Positions 36,891 through 45,804 are shown, counted from the first letter of the stretch. The stretch is DNA of 64,000 nt from Caloramator quimbayensis (GCF_900167605.1 NZ_FUYH01000002.1:62001-126000), one strand, 5' to 3'. The notes: generated by a model from the letters alone, not told the origin. Numbers and translations are program-made.

Positions 36891-38192
36891 ATGAGGGTAT
36901 TGTTTTGCAGAATAACATGGATGGAAAAATATATAGGAAGAGAAAATGAAGAAATCAAAATGCCTTACACAGGGGGAAAATATGTTGATGAATATAAAGA
37001 GGGAGGGGAAGAAAAGAACTTTTTAGATATAGATGGATACTGCTATGGATTTGTTGAAACAAAAAGAAATAAAAACGGCAGAAATACTATAAGGATTGAA
37101 AGAATAGATGAGAGCTATAAAAACTGTGAAAGCATAGATAATGTGCTTGTTGTATGGGTAGCGGCAAATAGACATGGGAAACAAAAGATAGTAGGCTGGT
37201 ATAAAAATGCTACTGTTTACAGACAATTTCAATATAAGCTTATAAGGTACTATGATTATAATATTACTGCCAGAGCCAAGGATTGCTTTTTACTTCCTTT
37301 AAATAATAGAACTTTTCAAGTTCCTGTGGCTGTTATAAAGGATTCTTTAAACAGATTTGGGTTTGGACAATCTAATATTTGGTATGCGCAAGAAGAAAGT
37401 GCAGAAAATTATGTTAAAGAAGTTATTAAATATATTGAAAATTACAACGGAGAGAGAATTAATGTAGTTATAAATGATGAAGATTTGGATGCAGCAATAG
37501 ATATAAATAATAGGTCGATTGATGATGTTTATAAAGAAGCGCTTGATATTTTTAAAAATATAGACAGTGTTAAGCATGAAAATTTAATGTATTCTTTGAA
37601 ATTATGTAATTCTATACTAAAGGCAGATACAAGCCATAAAGGGGCATTTAATTTGAAATGCTTTCTTGTTTCAAATTTACTGAGAATTAAAAAATCAATT
37701 GATTTATTTGAAGAGTATAATAGAAAATACAATGATGATGATTACTTAATATATTTTCAATTAGGAATTTTATATTACTATGATGAGCAGATAGATAAAG
37801 CAGCAGAAAATTTAAACAGGTCAGTAATTTTAAATCCTGATTATATAGACAGTTATATTTTCCTATCTGCAGTTTATTCGTACAAGGAAGATTATTACAA
37901 TGCGTTAAAGTACTACAAAATTTGTATAGAAAAAGATGATAAAATTTTAGAGGCATATTATCAAATTGCCTGGATTGAATATTATATAAATAAAAATACT
38001 AATGAAGCATTACAGTATATTGATAAAATATTAAGTATTGAAGAAAATAATGCCGATGCTTTATATTTTAAGGCTGAGATTTTCTATTTAGAAGGAAGAA
38101 AAAATGATGCTCTTAATATAATTGAGCAGTATTTAAAAAAGGATCCGCAAAATTCATGGTTTATTGAATTTAAAAATCAGGTTTTTTCATAA
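36891..38192 (+). CDS. TPR protein with uncharacterised N-terminal domain
   Basis: A 433-residue cytoplasmic protein; the ATG follows GGGGATGGTGTT. Residues 1-~150 form a compact domain I do not recognise (RVLFCRITWMEKYIG, then YCYGFVETKRN, VVWVAANRHGKQKIVGWYKN). Residues ~280-430 contain four or more TPR units (YLIYFQLGILYYYDEQIDKA; AYYQIAWIEYYINKNTNEAL; ALYFKAEIFYLEGRKNDAL). The N-terminal block has the look of a sensor/nucleic-acid-binding beta domain, but this is only an impression. Monocistronic, flanked by gene-poor gaps. Function unknown; a scaffold is plausible. Confidence 0.75.
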   Translation: MRVLFCRITWMEKYIGRENEEIKMPYTGGKYVDEYKEGGEEKNFLDIDGYCYGFVETKRNKNGRNTIRIERIDESYKNCESIDNVLVVWVAANRHGKQKIVGWYKNATVYRQFQYKLIRYYDYNITARAKDCFLLPLNNRTFQVPVAVIKDSLNRFGFGQSNIWYAQEESAENYVKEVIKYIENYNGERINVVINDEDLDAAIDINNRSIDDVYKEALDIFKNIDSVKHENLMYSLKLCNSILKADTSHKGAFNLKCFLVSNLLRIKKSIDLFEEYNRKYNDDDYLIYFQLGILYYYDEQIDKAAENLNRSVILNPDYIDSYIFLSAVYSYKEDYYNALKYYKICIEKDDKILEAYYQIAWIEYYINKNTNEALQYIDKILSIEENNADALYFKAEIFYLEGRKNDALNIIEQYLKKDPQNSWFIEFKNQVFS

Positions 38193-38515
38193 GGCTTGAA
38201 AAATGTACTCTTGGCTCTTTGGCGTGTGGAACTCTATAATTTGAAACTTCTTTATTGTTCATAGATAGTTACTCCTTCATGAGCAATTTTATACTCTAAA
38301 GTGGTTTCTAACTTTTCCATTCTCAAGAATTCTTCTTTTGAATTAAAAATATATTAACTGGTAATTCTGAGATTTTCCCTATAGATTTTATTATTTACTG
38401 TTTATTAAAATGTTAGGAGTGATACTTTTTATAAAAACAAAATCATTAAAAAAAGGAGATAAAATGGCAGTTGTAAGTTTATCCAGTAATATTTTGGGGA
38501 GGATTTTGCAAAACA
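38193..38515. other. gap with decayed coding remnant and a micro-ORF
   Basis: On the minus strand at 38252-~38390 a frame reads NSKEEFLRMEKLETTLEYKI ending ..HEGVTIYEQ, and an overlapping frame upstream reads SIGKISELPVNIF. Together they resemble the tail of a MNT-type nucleotidyltransferase antitoxin carrying a frameshift. There is no start and no HEPN partner. Apart from this and the micro-ORF at 38464 nothing is seen. Confidence 0.3.
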
Positions 38516-38529
38516 TCAATTATATTTAG
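38464..38529 (+). CDS. possible 21-residue peptide
   Basis: ATG with a good SD (AAAAAGGAG, 5-6 nt spacing), encoding MAVVSLSSNILGRILQNINY plus one residue before TAG. The peptide is hydrophobic and amphipathic. It overlaps the 3' end of the convergent YkvA-like gene by 14 nt. The SD and lack of other content are the only support. Confidence 0.25.
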   Translation: MAVVSLSSNILGRILQNINYI

Positions 38530-38911
38530 GGTTAAAGCGGATTATAGAAAATATCTTATATAAAATAAATATTATAATTAAAATCCAAAGGGAAATAATT
38601 ATTCTGCCGGCTATTTTTGCCTCGGGAATATCGCTTTTTAGCTTTTCATCTGCCTTAATCTCACATTCTTTTATTATTTCAATAGGAATTAACTTCATAG
38701 CAATTATTATTCCTAAAGGTATAATCAATAAATCATCTAAATATCCAAGTACAGGAATAAAATCGGGTATCAAATCTATAGGGCTTAGAGCATAAGAAAC
38801 AACTATAATAGCAAAAATTTTTGAAATAACTGGCGTTTCTTTCTTTTTGCATGCAAGATATAAAACATAAGTCTGCTTTTTTATTTCTTCTATTTTTTGT
38901 TTTATTTTCAA
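38516..38911 (-). CDS. YkvA-like DUF1232 membrane protein
   Basis: A 131-residue protein. TTG at 38909-38911 is chosen because GGAGGAGAAATAAAG precedes it; the longer frame overlaps the GGDEF gene upstream. DUF1232 is defined by SYALSPIDLIPDFIPVLGYL followed by DDLLIIPLGI, which is present at ~50-80 as a membrane segment; another hydrophobic segment lies near the C terminus (IIISLWILIIIFILYKIF). The function of DUF1232/YkvA is not established. It starts 20 nt after the diguanylate cyclase stop, so the two probably form an operon. Confidence 0.8.
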   Translation of the reverse strand: MKIKQKIEEIKKQTYVLYLACKKKETPVISKIFAIIVVSYALSPIDLIPDFIPVLGYLDDLLIIPLGIIIAMKLIPIEIIKECEIKADEKLKSDIPEAKIAGRIIISLWILIIIFILYKIFSIIRFNPKYN

Positions 38912-38930
38912 AACTTTATTTCTCCTCCAA

Positions 38931-40343
38931 TTATATTTGAAAAACGTATGTGTCTTTACCCAGTTTTTTAGCTTTATAAAGCTTAATATCTGCTTTGTGA
39001 AACAGGTCATTAAATCTTTTAGCTTTTGTTGATAGGTTATCCGACATGCCAATGCTAATGGTTACATTTACACATTTACCGTCTTTGTATATGTTAAGTT
39101 TTTTAACTTCCTGAGATATTTCTTTAACCTTTAATTTACCTTCTTCTAAAGATGCGTTTTTTAAAATAATGACAAATTCATCTCCTCCGTATCTGCATGC
39201 AATGTTAGGGGAAGGTATTAGTTTTAGGCAGAGCTTTCCTATTTCTATTAATATTTTATCCCCGAAGTTGTGTCCGAAGCTATCGTTTATGCCTTTAAAA
39301 TTATCTACATCAAAGGCAATACATATAATCCTTTCACCCTTTTCATCAGCTTCCTTCAGCCATTTATTTGCTGTGGTTTCTAAATAGCTTCTATTATATA
39401 ATCCTGTGAGATAATCTGTACTTGCTTTTTTTGTTATATCGATTACTTTATGCTTGATTTCAAGCTTTAATGCAGTTTTGTCTAATTCTCTTTTGTTTAT
39501 TTCCTGAAGTAAATCTATGTATTCCTTTTGAACTTTATAACCTAAGGATGTATCATTTAATATGTCGCAAAGAGAGCATCTCTCTTCTTGAATTTGTTTT
39601 AAAAGATAAACATCGTCATAGCTCTCTACTAATTCTTTTGCCTTTGTAAACATTTCAAAGGCATCTTTATACAGCCCCTGCTCTTTATAAAAATATCCAT
39701 ATAAATCATGAAGCTGAGCCCTTTCTCTTATAAAAGAATCTAAAACGCTGCTTTTTGTAATTTCATCGATTGTAGATTTGGCAGATTCAAAGTCTTTGAG
39801 CCCTATTTGTGATCTTGCAATGTTTAATTTTACCCTTATCTCCAAAATTTCATAATAAGGTTCCTGAAGTTTTGCAGCCTCAAGCCCTAACTTAGCAAAA
39901 TGAAGAGCTCTTTTATAATCCTCTTCAATAATATATATATGGCTGTAATTGCTATAGGCATTGCTGAGGATATTATACTTTTTTAGCTTTATAGATAATT
40001 TAATAGCTTCATCTAACATTTCCTTTGCCTTATTATAATTCTTAGCAAATTCATACAATAAAAAAGATGTGTTAAAATGGCTAAGCCTGTCCTCATCGTC
40101 ACCATGCTCATCACAAAGGATTTTAAACTTATCTAATACTTGAAAGGCTTCCTCTATATCTCCAATACAATAATAGGATACTATAATGTTAACATATGCA
40201 ATGAGAATAGATTTATAATCTTTAAATTTTTCGCCTTCTTCTAAAAGAATATAAGCCTTTTCTATTGTTTCTTTATATTTTCCTTGGGCTCTTAGAGAAG
40301 TTACTTCTTTTCTTAGTGATAGAATATAATCATTTTTATCCAT
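38931..40343 (-). CDS. TPR-GGDEF diguanylate cyclase
   Basis: A 470-residue soluble protein. The ATG at 40343 is preferred over 40355 because GGTGAATATT precedes it. Residues ~1-290 are alpha-helical TPR-like repeats. Residues ~310-470 are a GGDEF domain: STDYLTGLYNRSYLE, FDVDNFKGINDSFGHNFGD and CRYGGDEFVIIL (GGDEF near residue 386). The active site is intact, so it should make cyclic di-GMP. The RxxD inhibitory site five residues before GGDEF is not present. No transmembrane segment; the TPRs probably sense a protein partner or peptide. Operon with a DUF1232 gene. Confidence 0.9.
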   Translation of the reverse strand: MDKNDYILSLRKEVTSLRAQGKYKETIEKAYILLEEGEKFKDYKSILIAYVNIIVSYYCIGDIEEAFQVLDKFKILCDEHGDDEDRLSHFNTSFLLYEFAKNYNKAKEMLDEAIKLSIKLKKYNILSNAYSNYSHIYIIEEDYKRALHFAKLGLEAAKLQEPYYEILEIRVKLNIARSQIGLKDFESAKSTIDEITKSSVLDSFIRERAQLHDLYGYFYKEQGLYKDAFEMFTKAKELVESYDDVYLLKQIQEERCSLCDILNDTSLGYKVQKEYIDLLQEINKRELDKTALKLEIKHKVIDITKKASTDYLTGLYNRSYLETTANKWLKEADEKGERIICIAFDVDNFKGINDSFGHNFGDKILIEIGKLCLKLIPSPNIACRYGGDEFVIILKNASLEEGKLKVKEISQEVKKLNIYKDGKCVNVTISIGMSDNLSTKAKRFNDLFHKADIKLYKAKKLGKDTYVFQI

Positions 40344-40693
40344 AATATTCACCAAAATTTATTTTATATTTTCTGTTAGTAAACCGATACAATTAAATTT
40401 TACATAATATAAAATAATTTATCAAGTTTTTCCGGTGACTGTCACTCTCCGGTGTCTATGAAGGCTCTGAAAAACTATAATATTTACAGAAAACATATTA
40501 TTCATGTGGAGGTGCTAAGCTTATATATACTATATATTGAGTCCAAAATTTCAGAGGTTTCCTTATAGCCGGAGAAAAGCAATAGTAAAATTTTGAAGAA
40601 AAAATCGATTGATGATATAATTGATTTGTAATAACTATTCTTTGGTAAACTGATAAAAAATAGGCAGATTAAGACTAAAAGGAGTGGGTTAAT
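40344..40693. repeat. gap with repeat family B, copy 2, and longer repeated segment
   Basis: TCCGGTGACTGTCACTCTCCGGTG at 40431-40454 has CCGGTGA/TCACTCTCCGG-like symmetry. The ~95 nt beyond it (GGCTCTGAAAAACT..., TATATATACTATATATTG) resemble sequence at ~56945-57010, suggesting a larger degenerate repeat unit. Otherwise no gene or promoter is clear. Confidence 0.5.
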
Positions 40694-40891
40694 GTGTATG
40701 AGTACAAAGTTTTTAGATGGAGATTTGATTTAAATGATGCAGAGGAGTTAGAAAAAACTTTAAATGAATATGGCAAAGAAGGATGGAGAATATTTAACAT
40801 TATAACAAATGTAAAGGGAAGCGGGGGAATTCTAAATTCTTCTATAGACGGAAGCGCAGCAACAATTATTCTTGAAAAGGATTGTAAATAA
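40694..40891 (+). CDS. DUF4177 domain protein
   Basis: A 65-residue protein; GTG 40694 is the start (GGAGTGGG at 40681-40688), since the ATG at 40692 is out of frame. The pattern YEYKVFRWRFDLNDAEELEKTLNEYGKEGWRIFNI matches the small alpha/beta DUF4177 family, in which the GWR/GWE motif is conserved (segments here KTLNEYGKEGW). Function unknown. First gene of a three-gene operon with the 816-residue protein (36-nt gap). Confidence 0.7.
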   Translation: MYEYKVFRWRFDLNDAEELEKTLNEYGKEGWRIFNIITNVKGSGGILNSSIDGSAATIILEKDCK

Positions 40892-40927
40892 AAATACTGT
40901 ATCTATAAACTTAAATGGAGGACATAT

Positions 40928-43378
40928 ATGAAAATTAACAATTCAATAATTAATGAAATTGGGATGATAGTTAAAGAAGCTTTTTATAAACTTAGCAATA
41001 TTGATCAAGATTTAGTATTAAGAGTTAGGGATTGTGAGCCTTCAATTTCATATGAAACTTTAAAGAGTGCATTAAAAGAAGCTGCTTATAAGGTAAAGTC
41101 AGAAGATGAAGCAGAGTATTTAAAATCTATTGAAAATAAACTTAATTGTATCGTAGACAGGGCTATTAAAATTGCGGATGACGACGAAAAATTAATGGCT
41201 ATAGGTAAGATAAACGATGTTGTTGCTTATAATATTATGCCAAGCCTATTAAAAAAAGCAAAGGATACGGTTAATGATGTACCCTATATTGTAAAAAATA
41301 CATTGGCAGAAAATGAATGTATCATTTATAAGATAAGCAGCGCTGAGTTTGAAATACCAAACAAGTCCATTGTTGGAGACCACATTATATTTATAAGCAG
41401 CAAAGGAAGAGTTTTTGCCTATGATTCAGGGGGGATTTTTGGACAGGCATCCTGCTATAATACATCTTACCCTATAAAGGTTATCTATGGAGATAATGTA
41501 AATTTTAGTTCAAGCAAAAAAGAGTTAATAAGTTATAACTGCAATATAAAAATTGAAGACTTTTTTAAGCTTTTAAGAAAAATCGATAAAAAATGTTTTG
41601 ATTTTATAGAATATCCATATGATAGTTTAATAAATGCTGATTGTTACAGTTATGGAGTTGAATTAGAAATTGACTCTGAAAAGTTTATAATAAAAGATTT
41701 CGAAGTATCAAAAGATTTTTATATTTATTATAAATATATAGAGTCTTTTAACTTCAAAAACTCTGTTCTTGATATTAAAGGGCATTTTTGTTTTAAATAT
41801 GATGATGATGAAAGTATATTTGAAGATATTAGCTTAATTATCTCAAAGGAAGAGGATTTGGATTATCTTTATAAATATTTCAGCGAGAGGAGCAGCATAT
41901 ATTCTGTAGTTCCTGAGGGATCTGAAATATTGTATGGAAGTTTAACGGGGTATATAAATGATGTATTTTATAGTAAAAGGGATATGGCCTTTGCAAAAAC
42001 TAATAATTTAATATCCTTTGTTGATATTGATTCTTTAAAGATAATATTTTATGTAGATATTGATGTTATTAAATATTATTGTGAAGACAATAATTTGTTT
42101 ATCTTTTTTGATGAAAATCCTATCCTTATAGAATTTAATGAAAAGGAAATAGAGATGCTTGAGCTTAACAGCGATTCAAACATAGAGGATGATAAGTTAA
42201 GCTTTGGATATACGAATGAAGAGCATCCTGTTGTCTATGATATAACTCATGATGGTATTATTTTTAAAAAATCTTCAAAGGATATAATTAAGATTGAAAA
42301 TAATGAAATAAAAGATATATATGTAAAAGAGATATTTAATAATTCAAATTTTACAGATATTTGCATACAATTAAAGGATGATAGAGAATACAGTTTTTAT
42401 TTATTGAATAAAAGCGTTAGCCAGCTTATACGGGAAACCTATAAGAATTCAAAACTAAAAATGTGCGATGATTTAAATGTTAAGCAGCTTTTTACAAGCT
42501 GGACAAGACAGGTGAATGATGTTTTAAATTTCTATTATTTTGGTTCCTTGTTTTGTTTAAAGGAAGATATAGATAAGCTTTTTAAAAATAAGAATTATTT
42601 AAGCGATGAAGAACTTACAAGTGCAGCAAATATGCTATACTATGGTGTGCAGGAGCAGAAAAGACAGCTTGAGGTAATTGGTGTGTACTTTCCTAAAATG
42701 CTTGAACGTGATGAGGCTATGCTTATGAAAAAATATGGGGCTAATATAGACTCAATTCCCTTTAAAACCCTTCAAAAGCAGCTTTTATCTATAGCTTCTC
42801 AAATTCAAAAATCCTTAAGCGATGTTGAAAGAGCGCTGTCACAGATACCCTTTGCAATTCATCCTGATATTAACTCACGAAGGGTAACTACAAACAGCCG
42901 ATACAGGCAGGCAGGAACTATGGGAGCTGTAGGTGTTGCTGGATTTGCTCTGACGGGAATGCTTTCTATTCCTTTTATAGCAGGATCGGCTATAAATCTT
43001 TGGAATACATATAAAATGGACAAGGAATTAGAGGATATTGAAGAGAAAAAAGTACAAATATATGCATATCAGGCAATAGACACCTTTAACCATGTTATGA
43101 ACTTTATGATTCCTTATTATATTGATGAAGTTAATCAGTCGCTGTTTTATTTGTTTAAGCAAATAGCTAAATACTATGCTCACTATAATGATTCATATGA
43201 AGTTAAAGTAGAACTTATAGAAAGAATAAGCGATTTGTATACCTTTAAGCAGCTTCCAATAAGTACTGAAAGCCTTAAGCCCAAAAAGGAGCTCATAGAA
43301 AATATACATTCATCAATAAATATAGATGTGTCTGAAATTAACAACAGACTTATAAAAGGAGGAGTGGAAAATGTTTGA
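40928..43378 (+). CDS. 816-residue protein of unknown function with hydrophobic hairpin
   Basis: No family recognised. The ATG follows AAATGGAGGACATAT. Residues 1-~120 are helical; ~125-510 are beta-rich with PH-like strand patterns (DHIIFISSKGRVFAYDSG). Residues ~520-655 are helical and coiled-coil-like (QKRQLEVIGVYFPKML, LQKQLLSIASQIQKSLSDVE). A Gly/Ala-rich hydrophobic stretch at ~663-690 (GTMGAVGVAGFALTGMLSIP) could insert in the membrane as a hairpin; a helical tail follows (to 816). No signal peptide. The stop overlaps the calcium-type repeat gene by 8 nt, implying co-translation and a stoichiometric partner. Confidence 0.65.
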   Translation: MKINNSIINEIGMIVKEAFYKLSNIDQDLVLRVRDCEPSISYETLKSALKEAAYKVKSEDEAEYLKSIENKLNCIVDRAIKIADDDEKLMAIGKINDVVAYNIMPSLLKKAKDTVNDVPYIVKNTLAENECIIYKISSAEFEIPNKSIVGDHIIFISSKGRVFAYDSGGIFGQASCYNTSYPIKVIYGDNVNFSSSKKELISYNCNIKIEDFFKLLRKIDKKCFDFIEYPYDSLINADCYSYGVELEIDSEKFIIKDFEVSKDFYIYYKYIESFNFKNSVLDIKGHFCFKYDDDESIFEDISLIISKEEDLDYLYKYFSERSSIYSVVPEGSEILYGSLTGYINDVFYSKRDMAFAKTNNLISFVDIDSLKIIFYVDIDVIKYYCEDNNLFIFFDENPILIEFNEKEIEMLELNSDSNIEDDKLSFGYTNEEHPVVYDITHDGIIFKKSSKDIIKIENNEIKDIYVKEIFNNSNFTDICIQLKDDREYSFYLLNKSVSQLIRETYKNSKLKMCDDLNVKQLFTSWTRQVNDVLNFYYFGSLFCLKEDIDKLFKNKNYLSDEELTSAANMLYYGVQEQKRQLEVIGVYFPKMLERDEAMLMKKYGANIDSIPFKTLQKQLLSIASQIQKSLSDVERALSQIPFAIHPDINSRRVTTNSRYRQAGTMGAVGVAGFALTGMLSIPFIAGSAINLWNTYKMDKELEDIEEKKVQIYAYQAIDTFNHVMNFMIPYYIDEVNQSLFYLFKQIAKYYAHYNDSYEVKVELIERISDLYTFKQLPISTESLKPKKELIENIHSSINIDVSEINNRLIKGGVENV

Positions 43379-43691
43379 TAATCCCTTTAGACCGGAAGGA
43401 TGGGAGCAGACGGATTTTTTCTTGGATATGAATAATAATCATATACCTGATAATATGGATTTTACTATTGACTTTGACAATAACGGTATTCCTGACAGCC
43501 ATGATTTATTTTTTGATATGGACCATGACGGTATACCAGATTCACATGATGATTTTATTGACCTTGACCACAATGGTATTCATGATCATAATGATATGTT
43601 TTTAGATATGGATCACGATGGAATCCCTGATATTCACGATTCTTTTGTAGATTTAGATCATAATGGAGTTAATGACGGCGTTGTAGAATAG
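43371..43691 (+). CDS. small Asp/His-rich tandem-repeat (calcium-binding-type) protein
   Basis: A 106-residue protein overlapping the upstream gene by 8 nt, with SD AAAGGAGGAGTGG. After ~16 residues it consists of six 15-residue repeats with consensus F-x-D-x-D-x-N/D-G-I-P-D-x-H-D-x (examples FFDMDHDGIPDSHD, FLDMDHDGIPDIHD). The DxDxDG spacing resembles thrombospondin type 3, EF-hand and dockerin calcium loops. It lacks a signal peptide, so the repeats should face the cytoplasm unless export uses another route. The His residues could also bind other metals. Function unknown. Confidence 0.8.
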   Translation: MFDNPFRPEGWEQTDFFLDMNNNHIPDNMDFTIDFDNNGIPDSHDLFFDMDHDGIPDSHDDFIDLDHNGIHDHNDMFLDMDHDGIPDIHDSFVDLDHNGVNDGVVE

Positions 43692-43698
43692 GGTAGGG

Positions 43699-43730
43699 AA
43701 AAGTGCCGTACAGGTGATGAGTGGCAAACT
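43699..43730 (+). repeat. repeat family A, copy 6 (diverged)
   Basis: AAAAGTGCCGTACAGGTGAT continuing to GAGTGGCAAAC, straight after the repeat-protein gene. Confidence 0.55.
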
Positions 43731-43743
43731 ACTGCAGAAGATG

Positions 43744-43802
43744 GTGCCTCAATATTGAAAAAGCAGGTTATGTTTTGCGCCTGCAAGATGGAGGCACTTT
43801 TT
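43744..43802 (+). terminator. nested-hairpin terminator
   Basis: Outer stem GTGCCTC / GAGGCAC enclosing an inner GCAGG / CCTGC hairpin, followed by TTTTT. Confidence 0.7.
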
Positions 43803-43899
43803 AATTCATAATTTAAGCCATTTTATCATAATGTTATGTTTAATAAGTGGTAGTGAGCTTGTATAAGTTAGCATGATTGACTTATACTGCACTTGTGTA

Positions 43900-43926
43900 A
43901 AAAAAGAGGACAGTTTTCTGTCCTCA
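43900..43926 (-). terminator. intrinsic terminator overlapping the transporter stop codon
   Basis: GAGGACAG / CTGTCCTC, 8-bp stem with 4-nt loop, followed on the minus strand by TTTTTTT. Confidence 0.85.
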
Positions 43927-44868
43927 GGCTGTTTTTTGAACTTTTATAGTATTATCTTTTGAAGTTAAGAACATTAAATATCTTACTAATACATATAAGA
44001 CAATAACTATTGAAAGAATTTCGAGAAATTTAGTATATTGAGGAAGTATCGATATTGCTTTTCCTGATTTTTTTAAGAATAGGTTTGTGGACTTCATAGC
44101 TATTGCAGTTATAACAAAAGGGAATGTAAAGCATGAATAACTTGGATAAAATTTAATTTTAAGCATCTTTGGCAGATATAAAATAACGAGAATAAACATT
44201 ATAAAGGATAAAATTCCTAAAAAAGAAACTATGAATATGCTCTTATTTGTAAAAGAACTTAAATAACCTGCAAGGCAAAGGTTAGCTGGTGCTGTAAAGA
44301 TAGCAATTGATGGCAGCGCTGGTTCTGCAAATTCCTTATATTTAAAAGTCCTGTAAAGGGTTACAGGCAGCAAAATCAAATATGATATAAAGGCAAACCA
44401 AAATATAATTTGTCCAACAGTCTGCATTTTAAATGCAGGTGCAGAAAGGCAGGCTGCTGCTAATCCTACATATACAATAAAATAACTTGGCAAAATTTTC
44501 TTAATATCGAAATTAAGAATAAACTTATTTGTAAAGAATAAAATATAAATAATATGTGCAATTATTGAAACTGCCCAAATCAAAAAAGCAAATTTTGGGG
44601 AAAAGGGTTTAATATATCCAGATAAAACCATAAGAGCCATAAAAAATGTTGGCGTAACGCTTGCAATTAACGGGTTTTCTAAATCTTTTTGCCAAACCTT
44701 AAGATTTGTAGCAAGCTTAATAATCATTAAAATCAATATTATTCCTGCTATGGTTCCACATATATTTTTGAACATTATATTATATGAAGATAACAAATTA
44801 CCTAATGATGCTAAGGACAGCATAAGTCCCGCTATAGGAATAGGAAGCTTTTTGATAATATTAGCCAT
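43924..44868 (-). CDS. TDT-family transporter (TehA/Mae1/SLAC1 type)
   Basis: A 314-residue integral membrane protein with ~10 hydrophobic segments. The layout matches the tellurite-resistance/dicarboxylate transporter family: IPIAGLMLSLASLGNLLSSY at the N terminus, ENPLIASVTPTFFMALMVLS (with the Pro/Phe pair of the channel), LPSIAIFTAPANLCLAGY, and FPFVITAIAMKST near the end. Members export anions, dicarboxylates or C4 acids. The partner is a C_GCAxxG_C_C gene 10 nt upstream. Substrate unknown. Confidence 0.88.
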   Translation of the reverse strand: MANIIKKLPIPIAGLMLSLASLGNLLSSYNIMFKNICGTIAGIILILMIIKLATNLKVWQKDLENPLIASVTPTFFMALMVLSGYIKPFSPKFAFLIWAVSIIAHIIYILFFTNKFILNFDIKKILPSYFIVYVGLAAACLSAPAFKMQTVGQIIFWFAFISYLILLPVTLYRTFKYKEFAEPALPSIAIFTAPANLCLAGYLSSFTNKSIFIVSFLGILSFIMFILVILYLPKMLKIKFYPSYSCFTFPFVITAIAMKSTNLFLKKSGKAISILPQYTKFLEILSIVIVLYVLVRYLMFLTSKDNTIKVQKTA

Positions 44869-44878
44869 ATATTCACCT

Positions 44879-45352
44879 CTATTTAAAGTTAGGATTTATT
44901 TTTTGTGATATTTCAGGATCATCTAATAACTTTGAAGCAATCCATGCAGCAACTTCACCGGTTATTTTAACACAATGAGCCTTTCTCTCTGGGCTTGCAA
45001 ATTCATAATTCCTAACAAGAACTCTACAGCATGTACTACCATAAAGGCTTTTTATATAATCATGAAGCTCTTTGGCTATTGGAAACATTTTTTCATTCAT
45101 AGGTTCACCATGCTTTCTTCCATAAGCCATGCCGAGAGCCATTGAACCTCCGCTTACAGCTCCACAAAGACATCCTGATTTTCCCATTCCTATTGGGAAT
45201 CCTGAAGCCATTCTTACAACATCTTCACTGTAAGGCCATCCTAAAAGTTCATTAATCGTGTGAACTACTGATTCTGAACAAAAAAATTCTCCTCTTTCAA
45301 AATAACCTTCAGCTTTGCTTCTTACTAAGTCTACAATTGCGTTTTTTTCCAT
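44879..45352 (-). CDS. C_GCAxxG_C_C family protein
   Basis: A 157-residue protein. The ATG at 45352 has AGGAGG 9 nt upstream; two earlier ATGs overlap the SD. The defining Cys set is visible: FFCSESVVHTINELLG, GKSGCLCGAVSGGSMALG (the CGAVSGG motif), STCCRVL and KAHCVKI. These proteins are small putative redox or metal-binding proteins, often found beside transporters or reductases. It is co-transcribed with the TDT transporter. Confidence 0.85.
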   Translation of the reverse strand: MEKNAIVDLVRSKAEGYFERGEFFCSESVVHTINELLGWPYSEDVVRMASGFPIGMGKSGCLCGAVSGGSMALGMAYGRKHGEPMNEKMFPIAKELHDYIKSLYGSTCCRVLVRNYEFASPERKAHCVKITGEVAAWIASKLLDDPEISQKINPNFK

Positions 45353-45665
45353 TAACATCATCCTCCTGCAATATTGATTTTATCGATGTTATAATTATAA
45401 CAAACAAGAAAAAGTAAATAAAATTAATAAATGTAATAGTTTTATATGTGTTTATAGAAAAAAACAATATTCACTTTTGTAATAGTTATACTCTAATTAA
45501 TTAAGAAAAAAGAAAAGGTGGCCTATCCTTCTTTAGTCTTTTTTTAAAATTAAATGATAAAGAAGGGAATTTTTGCTGGATGTTGAATACTTTATTAAAG
45601 ATAATAAGGAGGGAAAATGAAGATATATAGTAGAAATAAAAAAATTTGAATGAAGCGAAAATATG

Positions 45666-45697
45666 AACTGGTGCCAGGCACCGGAGAATGGAGAAAA
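45666..45697. repeat. repeat family B, copy 3
   Basis: GGTGCCAGGCACCGGAGAAT followed by GGAGAAAAATC; the GGTGCC/GGCACC core is self-complementary. Confidence 0.75.
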
Positions 45698-45701
45698 ATC
45701 T

Positions 45702-45745
45702 AAAGCCTGAAAACCATTGAATATCAAGGGCTTTTCAGGCTTTAA
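45702..45745. terminator. hairpin downstream of the truncated transglutaminase
   Basis: AAAGCCTGAAAA pairs with TTTTCAGGCTTT, 12 bp, flanked by A/T tracts. Confidence 0.65.
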
Positions 45746-45804
45746 ATGTCTTGCGAGTATGAGATAAATAGCATCCTAAAAAATTACCTAATTCATGTTA
45801 GATT

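Larger units (their letters stand above)
45353..45804. other. gene-poor gap with hairpin and repeat
   Basis: Contains an inverted repeat CCTTCTTTA (45527-45535) / TAAAGAAGG (45558-45566), a family-B repeat at 45666-45697 and a terminator-like hairpin at 45702-45745. An open frame at 45533-45727 (minus) has no SD and runs through the repeat; it is not called. Confidence 0.5.

Noticed and set aside
45533-45727. 64-codon minus-strand frame
   Set aside because: Runs through a family-B repeat and lacks an SD.
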